64,000 nucleotides of DNA, from contig NZ_SOAL01000008.1 of the NCBI RefSeq assembly GCF_004364775.1, forward strand, positions 1 through 64,000, in the 5' to 3' direction. This stretch comes from Comamonas sp. JUb58. GTDB taxonomy: Bacteria > Pseudomonadota > Gammaproteobacteria > Burkholderiales > Burkholderiaceae_C. The notes under the pieces were generated by a model. The model had not been told where the DNA came from and made no database searches. It was given only the letters and a program-made list of their open reading frames with translations. The position numbers and the translations under genes are program-made. The first letter of the stretch is position 1; each line of letters opens with the position of its first letter. This document shows positions 47,273 to 55,754 of this stretch, one piece after another.

Positions 47273-49399
47273 ATGAGCCACGCATCTTCGTCCCTCGACG
47301 CCTTGTTCCACCCCCGCTCGGTGGCGCTGGTGGGCGCCTCGTCCGATCCCGAGCGCATTGGCGGCCGCCCGCTGCGCTTCATGCTCGAAGCCGGCTTTGC
47401 CGCACCCATCTACCCGGTCAACCGCAGCGGCGCGCTGATCCAGGGCCTGCAGTCCTACCAAAAGGTGTCGGATATCCCGTTCCCGGTCGACCAAGCCATC
47501 ATCTGCGTGCCGGTGGCTGGGGTGGAAGAGGCTGTGCGCGATGCCATTGCCAAGGGCGTCAAGGCTATCCAGGTGATGACGGCCGGCTTTGCCGAGATTG
47601 ATGCGGCGGGCCGCGCGCTGCAGGACCGCATTGTGGGCCTGTGCCGCGCTGCCGGTGTGCGCATGCTGGGCCCCAACTCGCTGGGCCTGCTGAATGTGCC
47701 GGCGCGCTTTTTCTCGACCTTCTCCACCTTTCTCAACGGCGCCCAGCCCCAGCCGGGCTCCATCTCGCTGGCCACGCAAAGCGGCGCCTTTGGCTCAGCC
47801 GCCTATGGCCTGGCCACCTTGCGCGGCCTGGGTTTCAGCAAGATCATCGCCACCGGCAACGAGGCCGATGTCGATGTGGCCGAGAGCATTGACTACCTGG
47901 CCGACGACCCCGATACGCGCATCATCTGCGCGGCGGTCGAATCCTGCCGCGACGGCAACCGCCTGCGCCGCGCCTTGCTCAAGGCAGCCAGCGCCGGCAA
48001 GCCGGTGCTGATCATGAAGGTGGGGCGCACCGAGCTGGGTGCCGCCGCTGCCTCCACCCATACCGGCTCGCTGGCCGGCAATGACAAGGTCTACGACACG
48101 GTGTTCCGCGAATGCGGCTCCCTGCGGCCCGAGTCCATCGAGGAGATGCTGGACATCGCCTACCTCTACACCGTCAGCGGCGTGCTGCCGGCCAATGACA
48201 AGCTGGGTGTCTTCACCGGCTCGGGCGGTATCGGTGTGCTGATGGCCGACGAGGCGGGTGCCCAGGGCATGGAGCTGCCACCGTTGCCCGCCCCCGCCCG
48301 CGAGGCTACCTTGGCGCTGCTGCCTTTTGCGGTGGCCGCCAACCCGCTGGACATGACGGCCCAGGTCACCTCGGTGGCCAGTGGCACCGCGCGCACCCTG
48401 GGGGTGATGTTGGAGCACACGCGCTATGGCGCAGTGCTGGGCTACCTGGCCCATGTGGGCCTGTCGCCTGAGCGCTTTGCCAGCACCCAGCAAGAGATTG
48501 CGGAACTGGCCGCGCAGCACCGCGAGCGCCTCACCATCCTGGTGATGCTGGCCTTGCCCCAGGTGCGCAGCGCGCTGGAGAAGCAGGGCGTGGCCGTGTT
48601 TGAAGACCCGACCCGCGCCGTGCGCGCTGTTGCGGGCCTGGCCAAGATCCGCCAGCGCTGGCAGACGCTGTACCAGCTGCCCGATGGTGCACAACCTGCC
48701 GCGCCCGCCTTGGCGCTGGACGATGTGCATACCGAAAGCGGCGCCAAGCGCGCGCTGGCAGCCGCTGGCCTGCCGGTACCGCCCGAGCACTTGTGCAGCA
48801 CCGCTGCCCAGGCCGCTGCTGCCGCAGCGCAGGTGGGTTTCCCGGTGGTGGCCAAGATCGTCTCGCCTGACATTGCGCACAAGACCGAGGTCGGCGGCGT
48901 CATGCTCAACCTGCAGGATGCCGCTGCCGTCGAACGCGCCTTTGGTACCTTGATGGACCGCGCCCGTACAGCGCGGTCCGATGCCCGCCTGGAGGGCGTG
49001 TTGATCGCTCCAATGCTGCGTGGCGGCGTGGAGGTGATCCTGGGCCTGCACCGCGACCCGACCTTTGGCCAGATGGTGATGTATGGCAGCGGCGGCACGG
49101 CGGTAGAGCTGTTCCAGGATGTGGCGCTGGCATCGGCACCGCTCACGGCAGCCCGTGCCCAGGCGCTGGTCGATGCCGTGCGCTCCAGCCAGCTGCTGCG
49201 CGGCTGGCGCGGTGGCCCGCAGTATGACGAGGCTGCGCTGGTGCAGGCGCTGTGCCGGCTGTCGGAGTTTGCGATGCAGCATGCCGACCGGGTGCAGAGC
49301 GTGGACATCAACCCGCTGATGGTGCGCACCCAGGGCGCCATATGCCTGGATGCGGTGATCGAGTTGCGCGCGCAGACGCAGCAGGAGGCACAGCCATGA
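47273..49399 (+). CDS. Acyl-CoA synthetase, NDP-forming (fused alpha/beta)
   Basis: A 708-residue acetate-CoA-ligase-family protein with both subunits fused. An N-terminal CoA-binding Rossmann domain (FHPRSVALVGASSDPERIGGRPLRFM) and succinyl-CoA-ligase-like domains come first (LATQSGAFGSAAYG, KVGRTELGAAAASTHTGSLAGND). A C-terminal ATP-grasp domain follows (GFPVVAKIVSPDIAHKTEVGGV and VQSVDINPLMV). It would activate the pathway acid to its CoA thioester for the two acyl-CoA dehydrogenases upstream. It overlaps the next gene by 4 bases. Confidence 0.94.
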   Translation: MSHASSSLDALFHPRSVALVGASSDPERIGGRPLRFMLEAGFAAPIYPVNRSGALIQGLQSYQKVSDIPFPVDQAIICVPVAGVEEAVRDAIAKGVKAIQVMTAGFAEIDAAGRALQDRIVGLCRAAGVRMLGPNSLGLLNVPARFFSTFSTFLNGAQPQPGSISLATQSGAFGSAAYGLATLRGLGFSKIIATGNEADVDVAESIDYLADDPDTRIICAAVESCRDGNRLRRALLKAASAGKPVLIMKVGRTELGAAAASTHTGSLAGNDKVYDTVFRECGSLRPESIEEMLDIAYLYTVSGVLPANDKLGVFTGSGGIGVLMADEAGAQGMELPPLPAPAREATLALLPFAVAANPLDMTAQVTSVASGTARTLGVMLEHTRYGAVLGYLAHVGLSPERFASTQQEIAELAAQHRERLTILVMLALPQVRSALEKQGVAVFEDPTRAVRAVAGLAKIRQRWQTLYQLPDGAQPAAPALALDDVHTESGAKRALAAAGLPVPPEHLCSTAAQAAAAAAQVGFPVVAKIVSPDIAHKTEVGGVMLNLQDAAAVERAFGTLMDRARTARSDARLEGVLIAPMLRGGVEVILGLHRDPTFGQMVMYGSGGTAVELFQDVALASAPLTAARAQALVDAVRSSQLLRGWRGGPQYDEAALVQALCRLSEFAMQHADRVQSVDINPLMVRTQGAICLDAVIELRAQTQQEAQP

Positions 49400-49971
49400 G
49401 CAGCGAAGCCAGGCTGGCCCAGCTGGAGGCGCGGCTCCAGGCCCTGAGCGACCGCGAGGCGATCCGCGAAGCCCTCTATTCGTACTGCCGGGGCATTGAC
49501 CGGGGCGACGAAGCGGCCCTGCGCACCGCCTACTGGCCCGATGCCACCGACCGCCATGGCGCCTACCAGGGCAGTGCGGAAGGCTTTATCCAGGCAGCGC
49601 TGCCCCAGTTGAGCAAGGGGCGCTACATCCACAACATCGCCAACCTGTCCATCCATCTGAACGGCGATGCCGCTGCGGTGGAGGCATATTTCTTGGCCTA
49701 CCAGACAGACACCGATGCCGCCGGTGCGCCGCGCGCCACCTTCTTGTGCGGCCGCTATGTCGATCTCTTCACCTGCCGCGCCACGGCCACGGCCGCGCGC
49801 GAATGGCGCGTGGCCAAGCGCGTGGTGGTTTACGACTGGCAGGACATCTGGGCTGCGCCCACGCAGGACGAAGCCACGCGCTTTGGCCGGCGCCTGCCGA
49901 TTGGCGCCAGGGCGCCTGACGACCCCTGGTACGCGTTGATGCGCGAGGTGGCCATGCCTGCTAGCCCGTAG
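49396..49971 (+). CDS. SnoaL/NTF2-like protein
   Basis: A 191-residue protein whose ATG at 49396 overlaps the ligase stop (ATGA). The NTF2-like alpha/beta cone is seen in LSDREAIREALYSYCRGIDRGDEAALRTAYWPDATDRHGAYQGS, the HNIANLSI segment, and VAKRVVVYDWQDIW. Such proteins act as small isomerases, dehydratases or lyases in aromatic, polyketide and steroid pathways. Coupling to the ligase places it in the pathway; the exact step is unknown. It is the last gene of the operon. Confidence 0.9.
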   Translation: MSSEARLAQLEARLQALSDREAIREALYSYCRGIDRGDEAALRTAYWPDATDRHGAYQGSAEGFIQAALPQLSKGRYIHNIANLSIHLNGDAAAVEAYFLAYQTDTDAAGAPRATFLCGRYVDLFTCRATATAAREWRVAKRVVVYDWQDIWAAPTQDEATRFGRRLPIGARAPDDPWYALMREVAMPASP

Positions 49972-50176
49972 CCGCGCCGCTAACCGCGCTCCATCTGGCG
50001 GATCGCGTCCGCCCCTTCTGCCCCTGCATCTGACTGCAGGGACTCACTTTCTCACTGCGCCGTCTAGCGCGGTGGGGATCTGCTCGGTCTAAAAAAACAG
50101 CAAAGCGTTTTCACCGTGGTCGTGCATGGGGCCAGGCCCGACCACGTCTTTCCAAAAGTACTACAGGAGACAAACC

Positions 50177-51370
50177 ATGAAAGCCAACAAGCCCAGACTT
50201 CATCCGCTGCTCGCAGCACTCATCGCTACGACAGCGGCAGGGGGAGTAGCGGCGCAAACCGCGCAGACCCAGGAACTCAAGCAGATCACCTCGCCAGCCG
50301 GGGGGCTGGCCTCAGGCGGCAGCAGCTCGGTACAGGTCTATGGCCTGATCGACAGCAGCGTGGCCAGCGTATCCATGCAAGGCCAGCGCGCCACCAAGCT
50401 GGAGAGCGGCCACATGATGGGCTCGCGCCTGGGCTTCAAGGGCAGCGAGGACCTGGGCGGCGGCCTGCGCGCCAACTTCCAACTGGAGATGGGTATCAAC
50501 ACCTCCAACGGCGCGCAGCAGCAAAACCAGGGCTTTGGCGCCAAGGCCTTTGGCCGGGGCTCGCTGATCAGCCTGACCGGCAACTTTGGCGAGCTGCGCA
50601 TGGGCCGTACTCTGGCATCGCTGCCGACCGAAGTGCAGGCCGTGGGTGACCCCTTTGGCCTGGGCGGCGGTGGCAACCTGCAGGGCATCCAGCCATCGCC
50701 CGGCCGGCAGAACAACAACATCCTCTACCAAAGCCCGTCGTTTGGCGGCTTTATCGGCAAGGCGGCCTACACCATCAGCGAGTACACGCGCCAGAACATC
50801 GACATCGAGCACCGTGCCCACCAGTACACCCTGGCGCTGTTCTACAAGAACGACGCCTGGAGCGCCGCCGTATCGGCCACGCGCATGACCAACCCCACGG
50901 ATGGATCGGCGACGCGCTATTTCAACTCGGCGCTGGCCTATGACTTCAAGGCCTTCAAGCTGTTTGGCTCGTTCGCCACCTTCAAGAACCCCGGCGCGGC
51001 CATCACGCCCACCGTGAACACTGGCCTGGACAACAGCGGCCAGCTCGCCGGCTTCCCCTCCGTGGGCTACTACGAAGGCCAGGACGACCGCAGCTTCTCG
51101 ATCGGCGCCTCGGTCAAGCTCGGCCCAGGCACCTTGCTGCTCAATGCCATCGACCTGAACGACACCGGCCCGCTGAACCGCGATGCGCGCCAATACGGCG
51201 TGGCCTATCTGTACCCCATGTCCAAACGCACCACCTTGTACACGGACTATGGCTATGTGAAGAACAAGAATGGCGCCGGCTACACCTTGACCGGCGCGGT
51301 GACCGCAGCCGGCTTTACCAATAACGGCAACAGCAATGCCTACCGGGTGGGCATCATCCACAGCTTCTGA
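50177..51370 (+). CDS. Gram-negative porin (Burkholderiales OmpC-like)
   Basis: A 397-residue outer-membrane porin with a signal peptide ending AGGVAAQ. The family start SSVQVYGLIDSSVASVS, the block GSRLGFKGSEDLGGGLRANFQLE, and the terminal GIIHSF with final Phe are present. It is preceded by AGGAGAC. It lies between the CoA-catabolic operon and the TetR gene and probably admits the substrate. The 205 bases before it carry no seen operator. Confidence 0.95.
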   Translation: MKANKPRLHPLLAALIATTAAGGVAAQTAQTQELKQITSPAGGLASGGSSSVQVYGLIDSSVASVSMQGQRATKLESGHMMGSRLGFKGSEDLGGGLRANFQLEMGINTSNGAQQQNQGFGAKAFGRGSLISLTGNFGELRMGRTLASLPTEVQAVGDPFGLGGGGNLQGIQPSPGRQNNNILYQSPSFGGFIGKAAYTISEYTRQNIDIEHRAHQYTLALFYKNDAWSAAVSATRMTNPTDGSATRYFNSALAYDFKAFKLFGSFATFKNPGAAITPTVNTGLDNSGQLAGFPSVGYYEGQDDRSFSIGASVKLGPGTLLLNAIDLNDTGPLNRDARQYGVAYLYPMSKRTTLYTDYGYVKNKNGAGYTLTGAVTAAGFTNNGNSNAYRVGIIHSF

Positions 51371-51387
51371 CGGCTGACCAAAGCAGA

Positions 51388-51423
51388 AAGGCCCAGGCGT
51401 TTGCAGCGCCTGGGCCTTGTTTA
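51388..51423 (+). terminator. Terminator after the porin gene
   Basis: AAGGCCCAGGCG (51388-51399) pairs with CGCCTGGGCCTT (51407-51418), followed by GTTT. Confidence 0.85.
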
Positions 51424-51558
51424 GAGCCGCTAACACAACCCTTGATACGTCGTTGCCTCGCCGGCCGCGCCAAGTCTTGTCGTACTACTGTACTGCCTGC
51501 GGCTTGACGCCTAGTCTCAACCGCAAACCTTCGGTTTGCTGGGCCGTGTTAGCGGCTC
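51424..51558. repeat. Dispersed intergenic repeat, copy 1
   Basis: A 135-base unit bounded by GAGCCGCTAACAC (51424-51436) and its exact inverse GTGTTAGCGGCTC (51546-51558). Interior blocks such as GTTGCCTCGCCGGC and GCAAACCTT recur in copy 2 at 52608 in opposite orientation. It lies downstream of both the porin and the TetR gene. Confidence 0.8.
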
Positions 51559-51574
51559 TTGATGGGGAGTAGCT

Positions 51575-52222
51575 TTAGCGAGCAGGGTTGCTGGCCAGCA
51601 GCCCCTGGAAAATCATGTCAATGTACTGCTGCACCACCTGGCGGGTGCTGAGCCGCCCGGTGGGCGAGTGCCAGCGGGGCAGCTGGTTCAGCACAGCCAG
51701 CAGCATGCGGCTGGCAATCGTGGGGTCCACCTTCTGGAACACCTGGCTGTCAATGGCCTGTTTGACCGCGTCGCGCAGCAGTTTTTCATACTCGTCACGC
51801 AGGGCCAGGTTCTCGGGGCGGGGCTTGGCATTGTCGCCAAACCAGAACATGTTGGAGCCAGCAATCCAGGAGTCGCGGTTGCGCTCCATATAGTCGGCCG
51901 AGGACAGCATGAACTCGCGTACCTTGCCCTCGGGGGTGGCCACCTTGCCCATGGCGGCAGACACGTAGTTGACGAGGGTGCGCATGCCATCGACCAGGAT
52001 GCTTTCGTAGAGCGCATCCTTGTTGGGGAAGTGGTAGTACAGCGCGGCCTTGGTGATCTGGGCCTCTTCGGCAATGTCGCGCAGCGAGGTGCCATCAAAG
52101 CCCTTGGTGGCAAACAGCCGCATCGCTATTTCTATCAGTTGCTCTTTCCGGTCTTCCACACGCATGCGCGTGCTGCTGCCTTCTTCGGGGGCGTCGGAGG
52201 GTTTCGTCGTGTTTTTTTGCAT
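51575..52222 (-). CDS. TetR-family regulator, probable controller of the CoA-catabolic genes
   Basis: A 215-residue regulator starting at ATG 52222; a TTG 9 bases upstream is possible. The HTH is at about 25-72 (RKEQLIEIAMRLFATKGFDGTSLRDIAEEAQITKAALYYHFPNKDALYESI). The C-terminal ligand domain is like that of regulators responding to acyl-CoAs. It sits between the CoA-catabolic operon plus porin and the enoyl-CoA hydratase, both candidate targets preceded by or linked to matching palindromes. No matching site was seen before its own gene. Confidence 0.93.
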   Translation of the reverse strand: MQKNTTKPSDAPEEGSSTRMRVEDRKEQLIEIAMRLFATKGFDGTSLRDIAEEAQITKAALYYHFPNKDALYESILVDGMRTLVNYVSAAMGKVATPEGKVREFMLSSADYMERNRDSWIAGSNMFWFGDNAKPRPENLALRDEYEKLLRDAVKQAIDSQVFQKVDPTIASRMLLAVLNQLPRWHSPTGRLSTRQVVQQYIDMIFQGLLASNPAR

Positions 52223-52371
52223 AGTCACCAAAATTTATTTGCCCTGATATCGCCCGGGAGACGGTCGATCCGCACCCGGCAGCTTGTGGCTTCTGGGCGG
52301 TGGCACCATCATAGTTCAACGAAAATCATCCATCCATCGGGCCCAGCCCGACGCTGTTTGGCGGCCGTTGA

Positions 52372-52532
52372 GGATCCTCTGCAAAACCCTCGCCAAGCGG
52401 GATGGACGCGGATCGGGATGAGACGCAAGGCGTCTTTTGCAGTGAATAGCCGTAGCTATTCACAAGGAAGACAACGCAGCGGATCGCCCGAGACCGCGTT
52501 CAGACCACGGCAGGGAGTTTTGCAGAGGATCC
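52372..52532. mobile_element. MITE copy 1, IS5-related ends, 161 bases
   Basis: Both ends read GGATCCTCTGCAAAAC inward, a perfect 16-base inverted repeat identical to the right end of the IS5-family remnant at 55076. Flanks are TTGA and TTAA. The interior has a small hairpin (TGAATAGC...GCTATTCA) and no gene. A second copy of the same length is at 61767-61927 in inverse orientation. Confidence 0.85.
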
Positions 52533-52607
52533 TTAAGGCTGCACTGACCGGGTTTTATAGCCCTGGGCCAGCGGCAGCCATCGATGATTCTCGGCACGTG
52601 GGACTGG

Positions 52608-52728
52608 GAGCCGCTAACAGGCCCCGGCAAACTCAAGGTTTGCGATGAAGGCTCGCCGCCCCGCACAAGACAGGGCGCAGCCGGCGAGGCAACAACGTAT
52701 CAAAGCCTGTGCAAGCGGCTCTTAGCGG
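52608..52728. repeat. Dispersed intergenic repeat, copy 2 (inverted)
   Basis: Begins GAGCCGCTAACAG at 52608 and ends near AGCGGCTCTTAGCGG at 52728. Read on the minus strand it shares the GATACGTTGTTGCCTCGCCGGC and GCAAACCTT blocks with copy 1. The two copies bracket the TetR gene and the MITE. Confidence 0.75.
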
Positions 52729-52741
52729 TACCCAGCTAGTC

Positions 52742-53515
52742 TCAGCGGCCCTTGTAGACCGGTTCGCGCTTTTCCAGAAATGCCTGCTGCGCCTCGCGTG
52801 TGTCTTCCGTCTTGGAGAGCGCCACGGTGTTGCCCTGTTCGTAGCGGTAGGCGTCACGCGTGGGCATCAGCAAGGTCATGCGGGCGGCTTCCTTGGCCAG
52901 GCGCAAGGCGATAGGGCTCTTGGAGGCAATCTCCCGCGCCAGTTCCATCGCATAGGGCATCAGCTGGTCGGCGGGCAGGCAGGCCTCGATCAGGCCCAGG
53001 CGGTACATCTCTTGCGCCGACACCTTCATGCCGGTAAAGAACATGCGGCGCGCACGCGATTGGCTGAAATAGCGCTGCAAGAAGGTGACACCACCAGCCA
53101 GGCCCACATTGATTTCAGGCATCGAGAAATAGGCGTCTTCCGAGGCCACCCAGATGTCTGAGGCCATCACCAGCCCAAAGCCAGCCCCCAGCGCTGGGCC
53201 GTTGATCGCAGCAATGATGGGCTTGGAGCATTCCATGATCGCGTTGTTCGACTCACGCACCAAGCGGTTGTGGCGGCCATAGGCACCGGGCTCACCCGCC
53301 AGGTTGGGGCGCTCGCGAATGTCGGCACCGGCCGAGAACACCTTGCCCGTGCCCGTGAGCACGATGCAGGCCACATCGTCGCGGTCAGACAGCTCGTCAA
53401 ACAGCTCCATGATCTCGTTGCGGAACTCCTTGTTCTGCGCATTGACGGGCGGGCGGTTGAGGGTGACAACGGCAATCTTGTCCTTGATATCGACGATGAG
53501 CGTGTTGTAGGCCAT
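52742..53515 (-). CDS. Enoyl-CoA hydratase/isomerase family protein
   Basis: A 257-residue crotonase-family enzyme. The oxyanion-hole region is FSAGADIRERPN, the core AINGPALGAGFGLVMASDIWVASEDAYFSMPEINVGLAGG, with catalytic-type Glu in PEINVGL and in SAQEMYRLGLI. It would hydrate the enoyl-CoA made by the acyl-CoA dehydrogenases, linking it to the operon at 41775 although read separately. A candidate TetR operator lies 28 bases upstream of its start. Confidence 0.93.
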   Translation of the reverse strand: MAYNTLIVDIKDKIAVVTLNRPPVNAQNKEFRNEIMELFDELSDRDDVACIVLTGTGKVFSAGADIRERPNLAGEPGAYGRHNRLVRESNNAIMECSKPIIAAINGPALGAGFGLVMASDIWVASEDAYFSMPEINVGLAGGVTFLQRYFSQSRARRMFFTGMKVSAQEMYRLGLIEACLPADQLMPYAMELAREIASKSPIALRLAKEAARMTLLMPTRDAYRYEQGNTVALSKTEDTREAQQAFLEKREPVYKGR

Positions 53516-53542
53516 GCAGGGTCTCCTGGTTGAATACTAGTA

Positions 53543-53564
53543 ATTTACCGGTCGGCAAGTAAAT
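53543..53564. promoter_or_regulatory. Candidate TetR operator in front of the enoyl-CoA hydratase
   Basis: ATTTAC and GTAAAT ends (perfect inverse) around CGGTCGGCAA. It matches the site at 41678 in the pattern ATTTACC-x-GTCGGCA-x-GTA. Position and similarity suggest control by the TetR protein encoded downstream. Confidence 0.65.
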
Positions 53565-53569
53565 ATTAG

Positions 53570-54217
53570 CGAATAACGGCGGAGGGCTCAAGCGGGTTGC
53601 TACGGGGGAGGGGTGGGGGTGTCGCTCAGGTGATTGGGGGAGCCGAGCTGGGGTGCTCGAGTCGGGGCGCAGCCTGGGTCCTCGGGTGTCAGAGCCCGGA
53701 GAGAGTTAATTTCCTCGCGATAGAGCTTGAATTTTTGGCATGCTCGATTTGAGGCCTCAAGAAATTCGCATTCCTTGTTGGCACACTAGTGTCGGCAGCT
53801 AGTTTGTGGTGTTCTGAGTACCGTCGCAGCGCCGTACGCAGTCCTGTAAGTCGTGGCTGCTAGAGGCAGCTTCAGGCTGATCTGAGTCATTCACGGTTTA
53901 GCGCCTGAAGGGCAGTAGCTGCCCACAGAGGTCAGTTGCTTGGGCTGGTGCAGGCTGATCTGAATTGCTCGCGGTTCGGGGGGCTTAACTACAGCTGCTG
54001 ACAAGACCGATCTTGGTCCTCAGCGTTAGTCAGCATTGGCTTAGCTGACCGACTTCGCCATACACTGTCTCAACGTCGGCAGCAATACGACCTCAAACTC
54101 ACCTTATATCTCTGTAATCGAAGTTCATCCCCAAGACCAACACCCTCATTCCACGTAGTTGATGCTGGGACGTCGGAGTCATCAGTTTGCCCTGATCATT
54201 GCATCTCTTTTTGGACG
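53570..54217. other. Gene-free junction between the metabolic region and the defence island
   Basis: About 650 bases with no supported gene. A phrase (CAGGCTGATCTGA followed by a CGCGGTT-like end) occurs twice, near 53873 and 53948, suggesting a decayed tandem duplication. This is the left shoulder of the island, before the IS5-family remnant. Confidence 0.45.
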
Positions 54218-54221
54218 CTAG

Positions 54222-55076
54222 GGAAGCTCTGCAATAGTCCCAGCCTGCCCCACCGCATGGGATGATCCGCACATAAAATGAGTCTGGCTACCGAATTTGA
54301 GAAGAAGTCCAAACGCACGCGCAAGCTTGAGTTCTTGGGTGAGATGAATTTAGTCGTTCCCTGGCACAAGAACTTGCTTTTGCGCCATGGCATCGTAGTC
54401 GATGCTACCTTAATTGCAGCGCCCAGCTCCACCAATAACGCAAGCGGTGAGCGTGACCCAGAGCTGCACCAGAGCAAGAAGGGAAACCAGTGGCACTTTG
54501 GCATGAAGTGCCATATCGGTGTCGATAGCAACTCTCGCTTGATCCACACCATCGTCTCAACATCATGCAACAAGGCACATGTATCGCATTCGCACATGCT
54601 CTCGCTCGGGCAAGAGAGCCATGCGCTGGGCGCAGCGGCTACCGAGGCATGGACAATCGCGCCCAAGCGCAAAGCAGCCCCGTGACATCGCACATTGCTA
54701 TGCGCAAATGGCTGCGCAAGAAGCTGGACTTGGGTAGGAGACACTCAAAGAGAAATACGAGCAAAACATAGCCAGTATGCGGGCCAAGGTGGAGTTCCCG
54801 TTTCGTATCGTCAAGCAGCAATTTTGGTTTAACAAGGTGCTCTACCGGGGCGTTGCCAAGAACGATAAAAAACTCCAAACGATGTTTGCTCTGGCCAACC
54901 TGTGACTGGTGCGAGGGCAATTGATGAGAGCGCAGGCGTGATGCGCCTGGACCCGCCCCAAAAAGTCTAAAAGCGGCAGATTCGGCTTGAAACTTGGCTG
55001 CAAAGTCGCACAGATGTGGTTAAACCATCGGTGAGCCAGTCTGCGATTCTGAATTCAATGGTTTTGCAGAGGATCC
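54222..55076 (+). mobile_element. Deleted IS5-family insertion sequence with target duplication
   Basis: Left end GGAAGCTCTGCAATAG (54222-54237) and right end, read inward, GGATCCTCTGCAAAAC (55076-55061) match at 12 of 16 bases. CTAG occurs directly outside each end (54218-54221 and 55077-55080), the 4-base target duplication expected for IS5. The 855-base length is short because the transposase has an internal deletion. The right end is identical to the ends of the MITE at 52372. Confidence 0.85.
54278..54905 (+). pseudogene. IS5-family transposase pseudogene
   Basis: The frame begins MSLATEFEKKSKRTRKLEFLGEM and reaches LVVPW, then jumps directly to HGIVVDATLIAAPSSTNN with the first catalytic Asp. 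The roughly 90 residues normally between are missing. After RDPELHQSKKGNQWHFGMKCHIGVD (second Asp region) the frame is lost. It resumes as MRAKVEFPFRIVKQQFWFNKVLYRG at 54777 with the final Glu region, ending at 54905. It is not functional, though it could be moved by an intact relative. Confidence 0.9.
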
Positions 55077-55247
55077 CTAGGAATTAGCGTCGTGATCTGA
55101 GCGACGTTTTCAGCAAAGACCTGCTAGAATAAAATATTTAGATACCTTGATTACGAATTTCCAACATCTGATGGATTGTAAGCTATGTCACAAAGCTGTC
55201 GTTTTGCAGCAGTGAGGGAAGCATTTTAAAGCAGTAGGAACATAATA

Positions 55248-55751
55248 ATGTCGATTTCTCAAAACGATTTGCGAAGTGCTGCTGCACGCAATTTTTCCTT
55301 AAAGAATCAGCGGAATCGAGCCCATGGGCAGAAGACCGGGTTCCTTTGTCACAGCCACAAAGATCGCGACTTGGCACTCGGCCTGCAACAGTGGCTTAAA
55401 GAGCAAGGGATGGAGCTCTATATTGACTGGCAGGACGCATACATGCCCGAGACTCCCGATGGTGCGACCGCAGATCGTATTCGGACAGTGATCAAGGGGG
55501 CAGATGTATTCCTCTTTCTAGCCACTAATGACTCGATGGCGTCTCGTTGGTGTCCTTGGGAACTTGGTTTTGCGGACGGCATCAAGCGCAACGAACAAAT
55601 TGCTGTGATCGCGACGCGCGACGCCTCAGGGAAATACTACGGCAATGAATATCTTCAACTCTATCGCCGGATCGACCAAACCACACTAAGCAACGCGCTG
55701 TACTGGTATCCCAAGGGATCTCAGTCCCCTCATTACATGTCGAGCTTCTGA
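55248..55751 (+). CDS. TIR-domain protein, first gene of the Thoeris operon
   Basis: A 167-residue protein: about 28 extra N-terminal residues and then a classical TIR domain (TGFLCHSHKDRDLALGLQQWLKEQGMELYIDW, then GADVFLFLATNDSMASRWCPWELGFADG). The catalytic NADase Glu is E105 in the WxxxE pattern. It is not of the DUF1863/ThsB type found downstream. It ends 3 bases before thsA, so it is surely cotranscribed. It probably senses infection and makes an NAD-derived signal for the ThsA SLOG domain, or acts as an alternative ThsB. This role is inference. Confidence 0.88.
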   Translation: MSISQNDLRSAAARNFSLKNQRNRAHGQKTGFLCHSHKDRDLALGLQQWLKEQGMELYIDWQDAYMPETPDGATADRIRTVIKGADVFLFLATNDSMASRWCPWELGFADGIKRNEQIAVIATRDASGKYYGNEYLQLYRRIDQTTLSNALYWYPKGSQSPHYMSSF

Positions 55752-55754
55752 GTC

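Noticed and set aside
47795..49282. A 495-codon minus-strand frame opposite the CoA ligase
   Set aside because: Antisense shadow of a clear NDP-forming acyl-CoA synthetase, with biased composition and no domain.
51424..51558. Possible insertion-sequence end
   Set aside because: The inverted ends enclose only 109 bases without coding sequence, and a related copy lies in another intergenic gap. It is treated as a dispersed repeat and not an IS.
53865..53980. Short similar phrases suggesting a CRISPR or direct-repeat array
   Set aside because: Only two imperfect copies with irregular spacing and no spacers or cas genes.
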